NCBI RefSeq assembly: GCF_000144605.1
Contig: NC_014375.1
Span: 3,044,501 to 3,108,500 of the forward strand
Direction of reading: 5' to 3'
Origin: Brevundimonas subvibrioides ATCC 15264
GTDB lineage: Bacteria; Pseudomonadota; Alphaproteobacteria; Caulobacterales; Caulobacteraceae
Length of the DNA stretch: 64,000 bases
Below, in pieces: positions 17,236 through 23,545 of this stretch. The translations under genes and the position numbers were made by a program. Positions within the stretch are counted from its first letter, which is position 1; every line of letters begins with the position of its first letter. The notes below the pieces were generated by a model. The model was not told the origin of the DNA and searched no databases. It saw only the letters and a list, made by a program, of their open reading frames with translations.

Positions 17236-17982
17236 CTACCGCACCAGGCAGTCGCCGCCGCCCGCCTTGATCGCCGAGCAGAAGCTGCGGGCATCCTCGG
17301 CGCTCAGGCCGGTGAAGGTGGTGCGATAGACGGTCGAGCCGTTGGACGCCGTCACCTCCTGCACCCGCTTGGTGGCGTTACGCGCGAACTGCGGGAAGCG
17401 CGCGGCCATGGCGGCGTACTCCCGATCGGCGATGGCGGTCGAGGAGAAGGCACCGATCTGGACGGCGGCCGATCCGCCCGCGCCGTTGGCGGCCGTGGGA
17501 GGAGGTGTCGTCGCGGCGGGGCGCGTCGGCGCGGGTGCCGGTGCCGGTGCGGGCCGGGTCACGGGCGGCGTCACGGGAGCGGCATCAACCGGGCGCGGCA
17601 GGGGCCGGGGCTGGGGCGTTTCGGGCGGTGCCGTGAACTGGGGCGCGGTGGCCGTGTCCTCGGCCTCGTCGTACAGGCCGACGCCGGATTCGGGATTGAC
17701 GGGCTGGGCGTCCTCGGTCGGCTCGACCCGGATCTGGGGCACCGGCGTACCGATCGCGGGGGGCGCGTCGTTGGAGGACCGCAGGCCGGAACGGTAGAAC
17801 AGGACCACGGCGATGATCAGCACCAGCAGCACGCCGGCGCTGACGATCAGGGTGACCGGCGGAGCCTTGGCCGGCGGGCCGCGACGCGCGTCGAACCCAC
17901 CCCGGTTGAAGGGCAGATCGTCGTCGGTCGGGGGCGTATAGGCCCCGCGTTCCCGGGGGCGATGATCGTCGTCGTGGGACAT
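17236..17982 (-). CDS. SPOR-domain membrane protein
   Basis: 248 aa bitopic inner-membrane protein. Residues 1-40 are a charged cytoplasmic tail, 43-63 a single membrane helix (TLIVSAGVLLVLIIAVVLFY), 70-170 a long Pro/Ala/Thr linker across the periplasm, and 170-248 a SPOR domain (VQIGAFSSTAIADREYAAM and the C-terminal AEDARSFCSAIKAGGGDCLVR). SPOR domains bind septal peptidoglycan stripped of stem peptides, so a division-site role is likely. The ATG 17982 starts the family-like MSHDDDHRPRERG. A nagZ gene follows, reinforcing a cell-wall context. Confidence 0.88.
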   Translation of the reverse strand: MSHDDDHRPRERGAYTPPTDDDLPFNRGGFDARRGPPAKAPPVTLIVSAGVLLVLIIAVVLFYRSGLRSSNDAPPAIGTPVPQIRVEPTEDAQPVNPESGVGLYDEAEDTATAPQFTAPPETPQPRPLPRPVDAAPVTPPVTRPAPAPAPAPTRPAATTPPPTAANGAGGSAAVQIGAFSSTAIADREYAAMAARFPQFARNATKRVQEVTASNGSTVYRTTFTGLSAEDARSFCSAIKAGGGDCLVR

Positions 17983-18061
17983 GGCGTTTCGTCTCCATCG
18001 GACCGGGCGCGAATCGATGCGGCGGCCGCCCAGTCTAGCCCGTCCCGACCCCTTCGTAGAA

Positions 18062-19255
18062 TCAGAGATCGAGGCCGATGTCGAGGTTGAACAGCTTGGA
18101 GTGCTCCTCGATCGCAAAGCGGTCGGTCATACCGGCGATGTAGTCGCAGACGGCCCGCGCCCGACGGGCCTCGGTACCCTCGGCGGCGAAGGCCCACTCG
18201 GTCGGCAGAACCTCGGGTTCGGCCATGAACAGCTGGAACATCTCGGCGAGGATGCGCCGGGCCTGGCTGCGGGTTCGGTTGACGCGGTAGTGGCGATACA
18301 TCCGCTCGTACAGGAACCGTCGCAGCACCCCCAGATCAGCCAGCATGCCGGGCGAGAACTGGACCAGGGCGCGGGGGGCGGTGCGCACGGCCTGGACCGA
18401 GTCGACGCGGTGTTCGGCCAGCAGGCGGGTCGTCTCGGCCAGGACGTCGTCGACCATGACGCCGATCATGCGCCGGACCGCCTCCAGCCGGATCATTCGT
18501 TCGTCGACATCAGGCCAGTCGCGGCGCGTCGCCTCGAGCACCGGCCCGATCAGCGGCACCCCGGCCAGATCGGCGAGGGTGAACAGACCGGCCTGAACCC
18601 CGTCGTCGACGTCGTGGTTGTTGTAGGCGATGTCGTCGGCGATGGCGGCGCACTGGGCCTCCAGAGAGGCGAACCCGTCCAGCGACAGATCCCAGCCCCG
18701 GCCATAGTCGGCGATCGCCTTCCAGGCCGGATCGTCCAGCCGGTGCGTGACCGGGCCATTGTGCTTGATGACGCCTTCCAGCGTCTCCCACGTCAGGTTC
18801 AGGCCGCGCCAGGCCGGATAGCGGACCTCCAGGTCGGTCACGACGCGGAAGGTCTGGACGTTGTGATCGAACCCGCCCCAGGCGACCATCTGGGCCTGCA
18901 GCTCGTCCTCGCCGGCATGACCGAACGGCGGATGCCCCAGGTCGTGGGCCAGGGCGATGGTCTCGGCCAGATCCTGATCGAGCCCCAGCGCGTGCGCCAG
19001 CGACCGGGCGATCTGGCTGACCTCCAGACTGTGGGTCAGGCGGGTGCGGTAGTGGTCGCCCTCGTGCGCCACGAAGACCTGGGTCTTCTCCTTCAGACGG
19101 CGGAAGGCGGTGCAGTGGATGATGCGGTCCCGATCGCGGGCGAAGGCGCTGCGCGTCCGGCTGGGCGCCTCGGGGATCAGGCGTCCGCGCGAGGCGTCGG
19201 GCGTCTCGGCATAGGGACTGTGCGGCGTTGAGTGTCTCACGATGTAAGGCTTCAT
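18062..19255 (-). CDS. dgt: dGTPase-like deoxynucleoside triphosphate triphosphohydrolase (HD superfamily)
   Basis: 397 aa. HD-domain metal site: His75 (TRLTHSLEV) and His104-Asp105 ([16 protein letters not shown]), plus the second half [16 protein letters not shown]. The length and motif spacing fit the short bacterial dGTPase-like proteins that hydrolyse dNTPs to nucleosides and tripolyphosphate. Divergent from erpA with 47 bp between starts; the next gene (SPOR) starts 79 bp downstream. In many alphaproteobacteria argS sits between dgt and the SPOR gene; it is absent here. Confidence 0.93.
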   Translation of the reverse strand: MKPYIVRHSTPHSPYAETPDASRGRLIPEAPSRTRSAFARDRDRIIHCTAFRRLKEKTQVFVAHEGDHYRTRLTHSLEVSQIARSLAHALGLDQDLAETIALAHDLGHPPFGHAGEDELQAQMVAWGGFDHNVQTFRVVTDLEVRYPAWRGLNLTWETLEGVIKHNGPVTHRLDDPAWKAIADYGRGWDLSLDGFASLEAQCAAIADDIAYNNHDVDDGVQAGLFTLADLAGVPLIGPVLEATRRDWPDVDERMIRLEAVRRMIGVMVDDVLAETTRLLAEHRVDSVQAVRTAPRALVQFSPGMLADLGVLRRFLYERMYRHYRVNRTRSQARRILAEMFQLFMAEPEVLPTEWAFAAEGTEARRARAVCDYIAGMTDRFAIEEHSKLFNLDIGLDL

Positions 19256-19302
19256 CCGTCCGGCCTTTGCGAACCGGCCTTTGCGGTCTCATATAGGGCA
19301 CC

Positions 19303-19680
19303 ATGACCAGCGTCCAATCCGAGGCCCCGACCTTCACCCTGTCGACCCGCGCGCCCGAGGGGATCGTGCTGGCCGACAGCGCGGCGAAGCGCCTGGCGAA
19401 ACTGGCCGAGATCGAGGGTCATCCCGTCCTGCTGCGCGTGGCCGTCGAGGGCGGCGGCTGTTCGGGCTTCCAGTACCGGCTGGATCTGGTCGAGACCGGC
19501 GAGGCGGACGATCTCCGCATCGAGACGGCCGGCCAGGCGGCGCTGGTGGATCCGGTGTCCGTTCCCTTCCTGAAGGGATCCGAGATCGCCTGGGTCGATG
19601 AGCTGGCCGGGGCCCAGTTCGTCATCCGCAACCCGAACGCGGCGACCAGCTGCGGCTGCGGGGTCAGTTTCTCGATCTAG
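19303..19680 (+). CDS. erpA: A-type iron-sulfur cluster carrier, ErpA/HesB family
   Basis: 125 aa. The three conserved ligand cysteines of A-type carriers are present: Cys53 (EGGGCSGFQY), Cys117 and Cys119 (SCGCGVSFSI). The fold signature LRVAVEGGGCSGFQYRL and DPVSVPFLKGSEI are canonical. It receives clusters from the assembly scaffold and inserts them in apoproteins. The family members ErpA, IscA and SufA cannot be separated by sequence alone; the isolated location divergent from dgt favours ErpA. A palindromic repeat begins four bases after the stop. Confidence 0.9.
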   Translation: MTSVQSEAPTFTLSTRAPEGIVLADSAAKRLAKLAEIEGHPVLLRVAVEGGGCSGFQYRLDLVETGEADDLRIETAGQAALVDPVSVPFLKGSEIAWVDELAGAQFVIRNPNAATSCGCGVSFSI

Positions 19681-19683
19681 ACC

Positions 19684-19892
19684 TCTCCTCCCCGTCCGAA
19701 GGATGGGGCTGCGGGCGGCTCGTATGCGAGCCGTCCTCCGTCGCGGCGCGGCTTCGCGCCGTGACGGAGGGGGCGAGACGGTGTCTGGGGTGAGGGCTTC
19801 GGGTGCTCGCCTGGCGAGACCCGGTCGCCCCCTCCGTCACTTCGCTACGCTCCGTGCCACCTCCCCATCGCCCTTCGGCGATGGGGAGGAGA
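19684..19892. repeat. Palindromic intergenic repeat, copy A
   Basis: Ends TCTCCTCCCCGTC and GATGGGGAGGAGA are inverted (12 of 13). Inside are nested hairpins: GGCTCG-TAT-GCGAGCC, GGCGCGG-CTT-CGCGCC, and paired GACGGAGGGGGCGAG with GGTCGCCCCCTCCGTC. It shares its outer arms and the GACGGAGGGG core with the copy inside fliP. It starts four bases after the erpA stop and may act as its terminator. Confidence 0.75.
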
Positions 19893-20392
19893 CCGCGGGC
19901 ACGCATCATCGCTCTTCCGCTGTGAACGGGTCGGGGAAGCGGCGGAGCCAGGGCGATCTCGCCCGGGACCGTGACGACCGCCGTCGCCGACGGCCGCCTG
20001 TAGAAGAGTTTCGGCGTGGTCGCCGTGGCTCCGCTCGACCGGTTTTCGCAAGCGTTCGGGGGCGGGATGTCTTGTGTCGGGCAACGCCGGGGGCCTCTTC
20101 CCCGACGCCTTGGTGCTGTCCCGATTTGTCCCTTTCCGAGTCTTAGCCCACGACAGGCGACGACGCCCAGTGCGCCGCCGGACCCGGGGTTTCGCCCCGG
20201 CATGCCCTGCGATCGACCCCGCCGCGCGTCCGGGTCCTGGGCCCAGGACGCCTTCCCCTCGCAACGGGACGGCAAAAGGATAAACGCGTTTCCGATGCAG
20301 GCGCGTCCGGACGCTGCCTGTGAGGATCTGGCATTGATCGGATTGGGGAATTCGGGGCCAGCGCGGACAACTCGACGGTAGGGAGCAGACAC
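19893..20392. other. Intergenic region without a supported gene
   Basis: 500 bp between two palindromic repeats in the convergent erpA-fliE gap. It contains a perfect 16-base palindrome GTCCTGGGCCCAGGAC at 20233-20248 and a short stem GACCCGGGGTTTCGCCCCGG nearby. The open frames here are Arg/Pro-rich, lack recognisable motifs and disagree between strands, so none is called. A decayed gene or a small RNA cannot be excluded. Confidence 0.45.
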
Positions 20393-20552
20393 AAACCGTC
20401 TCCCTCCCCCTCGGGGGAGGGCAGGTCGCGCAGCGACCGGGTGGGGACGGCTAGGCAAGGCCGCACCGACCTGAGTCTGGCTCGCCTTGCCCGCCCCACC
20501 CGGTCTCCGCTGCGCTCCGACCCCCCTCCCCGATCGGGGAGGGAGACGGTTT
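20393..20552. repeat. Palindromic intergenic repeat, copy B
   Basis: A 160-bp element with perfect 17-bp terminal inverted repeats AAACCGTCTCCCTCCCC at 20393-20409 and 20536-20552. The interior folds further (CTCGGGGGAGGG; GGTCGCGCAGCGACC; GGGTGGGG with CCCCACCC; GGCAAGG with CCTTGCC). It lies eight bases past the fliE stop codon and could stop transcription of the flgBC-fliE unit. It resembles copy D at 57.7 kb more than copy A. Confidence 0.75.
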
Positions 20553-20559
20553 TCTGCCG

Positions 20560-20859
20560 CTACACCGGCATCCGCATGATTTCCTGGTAGGCCTGAATCA
20601 CTTGGTCGCGGACGGCGATGACGGTTTCCAGCGAGGCTTCGGCGCTGGAAACGGCGGTGACCATGTCGATCATGGAACCCTGCCCCTGGACCGCCTGGGT
20701 CATCTGGGTCTCCGCCGCACGGGTCTGCTGCGTCATGTTGCCCATGACGCCCTGGAGCATCTGCGAGAAGTCGGGCCCGCCCGCCACGGCCGCGCCGGCG
20801 CTGGCCCCGCCGGTGCCCTGCGTGGCCGCATAGGCCCGTGCCGCCATCAAGGGGTTCAT
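20560..20859 (-). CDS. fliE: Flagellar hook-basal body protein FliE
   Basis: 99 aa. The C-terminal helix SSAEASLETVIAVRDQVIQAYQEIMRMPV is the FliE signature, preceded by the FSQMLQGVMGNMTQQTRAAETQM helix. FliE connects the MS ring to the proximal rod and is exported by the flagellar type III system. Third gene of the flgB-flgC-fliE unit, 10 bp after flgC. The length matches the family. Confidence 0.93.
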   Translation of the reverse strand: MNPLMAARAYAATQGTGGASAGAAVAGGPDFSQMLQGVMGNMTQQTRAAETQMTQAVQGQGSMIDMVTAVSSAEASLETVIAVRDQVIQAYQEIMRMPV

Positions 20860-20869
20860 CAGTTACGTC

Positions 20870-21304
20870 CTAGCGTTTCAGGATATCGAGGGTGCGGCTT
20901 TCCATCGTCCGCGCGGTCTCGATGACGTTCAGATTGGCCTCGTAGGCGCGCTGCGCCTCGCGCATGTCCATCGACTCGATCAGGCTGTCAACATTGGGCC
21001 GAAGCACATAGCCGTCGGCGTCCGCGGCCGGGTGCGAGGGGTCGTATTCGCGACGGAAGTCGCTCTGGTCGGGCCGGACCTCGGCCAGGGACACACCGGT
21101 CGCGCCGTCGATCTGGCGCGCCTCGAACACGGGGATCTGGCGGCGATAGGGCTGGCCGCCGGCGGTACGGGCGGTGGATTCGGCGTTGGCGATGTTCTCG
21201 GCGATGATCCGCATGCGCGACTGCTGGGCGGTCAGGGCCGAGGCCGCGACCGCCATGGCGCTGTTGCGGGGTGCCCCGTTCCGGCCGTTGACGGGATCGG
21301 TCAT
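20870..21304 (-). CDS. flgC: Flagellar basal-body rod protein FlgC
   Basis: 144 aa. The rod/hook N-terminal motif is present (AMAVAASALTAQQSRMRIIAENIANAEST), as are the central YRRQIPVFE and VLRPNVDSLIESMDMREAQRAYEANLNVIETARTM, the FlgC C-terminal signature. Exported through the flagellar apparatus and assembled into the proximal rod. 13 bp separate it from flgB upstream. Confidence 0.95.
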   Translation of the reverse strand: MTDPVNGRNGAPRNSAMAVAASALTAQQSRMRIIAENIANAESTARTAGGQPYRRQIPVFEARQIDGATGVSLAEVRPDQSDFRREYDPSHPAADADGYVLRPNVDSLIESMDMREAQRAYEANLNVIETARTMESRTLDILKR

Positions 21305-21317
21305 TCAGCGTGCCCCC

Positions 21318-21722
21318 TCACCGGCCCGGCGCCTTGGCGGCCATGCGCAGCATCGACATCGACTTCTGGTACAGGCCGATGGCGGCGTCGTAGGCCATGC
21401 GGCTCTCGGCCATCTTCAGCATCTGCTCCTCGACGACCACCGAGTTGCCGTCGAGCGTCGTCTCCGAATCCGGGGACGCCGAAGAGGTGAAGCGGGCTAC
21501 GGGCGCTCCGGTCGTCAGGTGGGCGGCATTGGTGCGCGCCATGCCCAGACCCCCGCCCTGGCGCATGGCCGCGGCGAAATCCGTCGGGGCCTTCAGGTCC
21601 CTGGCCACGTAGCCCGGCGTGTCGGCGTTGGCGACGTTCTGGGCGACGACCCGCTGGCGCTCGTCCAGCCAGGACAGGCGGCCCTTGATCTGGCCCAGCA
21701 GCGGGATGTCGGCGACGCCCAT
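21318..21722 (-). CDS. flgB: Flagellar basal-body rod protein FlgB
   Basis: 134 aa. It has RLSWLDERQRVVAQNVANADTPGYVARDL at the N-terminus (rod ANADTPGY motif) and the C-terminal helix VVVEEQMLKMAESRMAYDAAIGLYQKSMSMLRMA, both typical of FlgB, the first proximal-rod protein. It leads the flgB-flgC-fliE operon, divergent from fliO with 176 bp between starts. A CtrA-like box lies in that gap. Confidence 0.95.
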   Translation of the reverse strand: MGVADIPLLGQIKGRLSWLDERQRVVAQNVANADTPGYVARDLKAPTDFAAAMRQGGGLGMARTNAAHLTTGAPVARFTSSASPDSETTLDGNSVVVEEQMLKMAESRMAYDAAIGLYQKSMSMLRMAAKAPGR

Positions 21723-21823
21723 CTGGATCGTCCTCGCAGGTCTGTTCGGGCCTGATTCCCGGCGTCGGCGCGAACGCCTCAGCCGACCACGCCCGTGATA
21801 GGCAGAAAATGCCGTCTGCGTGG

Positions 21824-21838
21824 TTAACAGGGGGTTAT
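21824..21838. promoter_or_regulatory. Candidate CtrA-binding box between flgB and fliO
   Basis: TTAA-CAGGGGG-TTAT matches the Caulobacterales CtrA consensus TTAA-N7-TTAA at seven of eight fixed bases. It sits 102 bp upstream of the flgB start and 61 bp upstream of the fliO start. A further TTAA pair (TTAACCCTGATCGTTAA) follows at about 21851 with nine-base spacing. CtrA activates early flagellar operons in Caulobacter. Confidence 0.55.
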
Positions 21839-21898
21839 CTAAACGCGGCGTTAACCCTGATCGTTAAGTCTCGGCGGGCTTTCCGGGGCCGCCACAGC

Positions 21899-22168
21899 AT
21901 GAACTTCCTCGATCTCGCGCGGGCCATCTTCGGCCTCGCCTTCACCCTGGGCCTGATCGGCCTGGCCGCCTGGGCGGCGCGTCGCTACGCGCCCCAGATC
22001 ATGGCCAGGCTGAGCGCCGAGCGCGGCGAACGACGGATGACGGTCGTCGAGACCCTGGTGCTGGATCCCGCCCGGCGTCTGGTCCTGGTCAAGATCGACG
22101 ACGAGGAGCGGCTGATCCTGCTGGGCGAGGGGCGCGAGCTGATCGAGCCGCGGGGGGACGGGAAATGA
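21899..22168 (+). CDS. fliO: Flagellar biosynthesis protein FliO
   Basis: 89 aa. It has one N-terminal membrane helix (IFGLAFTLGLIGLAAWAARRY) followed by a small cytoplasmic domain with VVETLVLDPARRLVLVKIDDEERLILLGEG, the FliO signature. FliO assists FliP ring assembly in the export gate. The ATG at 21899 begins MNFLDLARAIFG; the open frame upstream includes promoter DNA. Its TGA overlaps the upstream candidate fliP start (ATGA). Confidence 0.88.
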   Translation: MNFLDLARAIFGLAFTLGLIGLAAWAARRYAPQIMARLSAERGERRMTVVETLVLDPARRLVLVKIDDEERLILLGEGRELIEPRGDGK

Positions 22169-23142
22169 GGGGCGGCGATATCGTCTCCTCCCCGTCGCCG
22201 CTTGGCGATGGGGAGGTGTCTCGCAGCGAGGCGAAGAGACGGAGGGGTTCTTCCTCGCGTCAAGAACCCCTCCGTCACGGCGCGAAGTGGCGCCGTGACA
22301 CCTCCCCACGCCTTCGGCGCGGGGAGGAGACGTGGTTCCAGATCCCCAGCCGCGCGGAGCTGAAGAACGCGCTCAAGCTGTCCGTGCTGACCACGCTGAT
22401 CTGCCTGGCCTGGCCCATCGCGGCCTTCGCCCAGGACGCGGCGGCGGCGGCGCAGTCGGGGGCGGCGATCAATCTGGACCTCGGCACCGGGGCCGGGCTG
22501 ACCGAGCGGGTGGTGCAGCTGGTCGGCCTGATGACCGTCCTGTCGCTGGCCCCGTCGATCGTCATCATGACCACCAGCTTCGTGCGGATCATCGTCGTCC
22601 TGTCGCTGCTGCGGACCGCCCTGGGCATGCAGCAGTCGCCACCGAACGCGGTTCTGGTGTCGCTGGCCCTGTTCCTGAGCGCCATCGTCATGGCCCCGAC
22701 GTGGCAGGACGCCTATGATTCGGGCATCCGGCCGCTGATGGATCAGCAGATGGAACTGCCCCAGGCGTTCGATCTGGCGTCGGAACCTGTGAAGACTTTC
22801 ATGCTGGCCCAGGTGGACCAGGGGGACCTGGCGCTGTTCACCCGGTTGAGCCGGATCGAGGCCCCGACCCAGACCGTCGACCTGCCCCTGCGGGTGGTCA
22901 CGCCGGCCTTCATGATCAGCGAGCTGAAGAAGGCCTTCGAGATCGGATTTCTTCTTTTCGTTCCGTTCCTTGTGATCGATCTGGTGGTCGCCAGCGTGCT
23001 CATGTCCATGGGCATGATGATGCTGCCGCCGGTGGTGATTTCCCTGCCGTTCAAGCTGATCTTCTTCGTCCTGGTGGACGGCTGGAGACTGGTGGCCGGA
23101 AGCCTGGTCGAGAGCTTCCGACAGGCCTCCGGGGCGGGGTGA
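22165..23142 (+). CDS. fliP: Flagellar export gate protein FliP with a repeat-derived N-terminal extension
   Basis: 325 aa as an open frame from ATG 22165, which overlaps the fliO stop. From about residue 57 the protein is ordinary FliP: signal peptide (LKLSVLTTLICLAWPIAAFAQ), then TSFVRIIVVLSLLRTALGMQQSPPNAVLVSLALFLS, and the C-terminal LLFVPFLVIDLVVASVLMSMGMMMLPP. Residues about 7-56 are encoded by a 151-bp palindromic repeat and are Arg/Ser-rich. Either the extension is made and removed with the signal peptide, or translation starts further in; the in-frame GTG at 22384 is one option, but it would leave a signal peptide without basic residues. FliP forms the core of the flagellar type III export gate with FliQ and FliR. 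Confidence 0.9.
   Translation: MRGGDIVSSPSPLGDGEVSRSEAKRRRGSSSRQEPLRHGAKWRRDTSPRLRRGEETWFQIPSRAELKNALKLSVLTTLICLAWPIAAFAQDAAAAAQSGAAINLDLGTGAGLTERVVQLVGLMTVLSLAPSIVIMTTSFVRIIVVLSLLRTALGMQQSPPNAVLVSLALFLSAIVMAPTWQDAYDSGIRPLMDQQMELPQAFDLASEPVKTFMLAQVDQGDLALFTRLSRIEAPTQTVDLPLRVVTPAFMISELKKAFEIGFLLFVPFLVIDLVVASVLMSMGMMMLPPVVISLPFKLIFFVLVDGWRLVAGSLVESFRQASGAG
22182..22332. repeat. Palindromic repeat, copy C, inside the 5' part of fliP
   Basis: Perfect 13-bp terminal inverted repeats CGTCTCCTCCCCG (22182-22194) and CGGGGAGGAGACG (22320-22332) enclose three or four nested hairpins, the strongest being GACGGAGGGGTTCTT paired with AAGAACCCCTCCGTC (15 bp perfect). The arms and core match copy A. Unlike the other copies it lies within an open reading frame, and the frame passes through it without a stop. 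Confidence 0.85.
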
Positions 23143-23256
23143 ATCCCCACCCTCAAAGGCTTTCCGCGCCGTGGCGCTTGCCAAGCCGACCAAAAGGCGT
23201 GTTGATCCCCCCGTCATCGCTCGGGAATCGAGCGAGCTTTTCGGGAAACGACCCTT

Positions 23257-23535
23257 ATGACCACCCAAGCTGAACTCATCGCCGCCGTCGCCAAGGACGC
23301 TGGTGTCTCGCAGGCCGACGCCGGTCGCGTGCTGGAAGCCTTCGTCAAGAACATCCATTCCTCGCTGATCGCCGGTGGCGACGTTCGCATCTCGAACCTG
23401 GGCGTCTTCGACACCGCCGCCCGCGCCGCCCGCGAAGGCCGCAACCCGGCCACGGGCGCGACCATCAAGATCGCCGCGTCGAAGGCCGTGCGCTTCCGCG
23501 TGTCCAAGCCGCTCAAGGACGCGGTCAACAAGTAG
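23257..23535 (+). CDS. hup: HU-family DNA-binding protein
   Basis: 92 aa. It has the helical dimerisation part (MTTQAELIAAVAKDAGVSQADAGRVLEAFV) and the beta-arm DNA-binding signature GVFDTAARAAREGRNPATG followed by IKIAASKAVRFRVSKPLKDAV. It is a nucleoid protein that bends DNA; HU and IHF subunits are related, but the GRNPATG arm and the isolated gene favour HU. Convergent with the TPR gene, with only 10 bp between stops. Confidence 0.93.
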   Translation: MTTQAELIAAVAKDAGVSQADAGRVLEAFVKNIHSSLIAGGDVRISNLGVFDTAARAAREGRNPATGATIKIAASKAVRFRVSKPLKDAVNK

Positions 23536-23545
23536 GACTGAAAGC

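Noticed and set aside
19664..20458. 264-codon minus-strand open frame between erpA and fliE
   Set aside because: It runs through two palindromic repeats and part of erpA, has no motif and reads as Arg/Pro-rich noise.
19684..20552. CRISPR array
   Set aside because: The repeats are inverted and not direct, with no regular spacers; they are palindromic elements.
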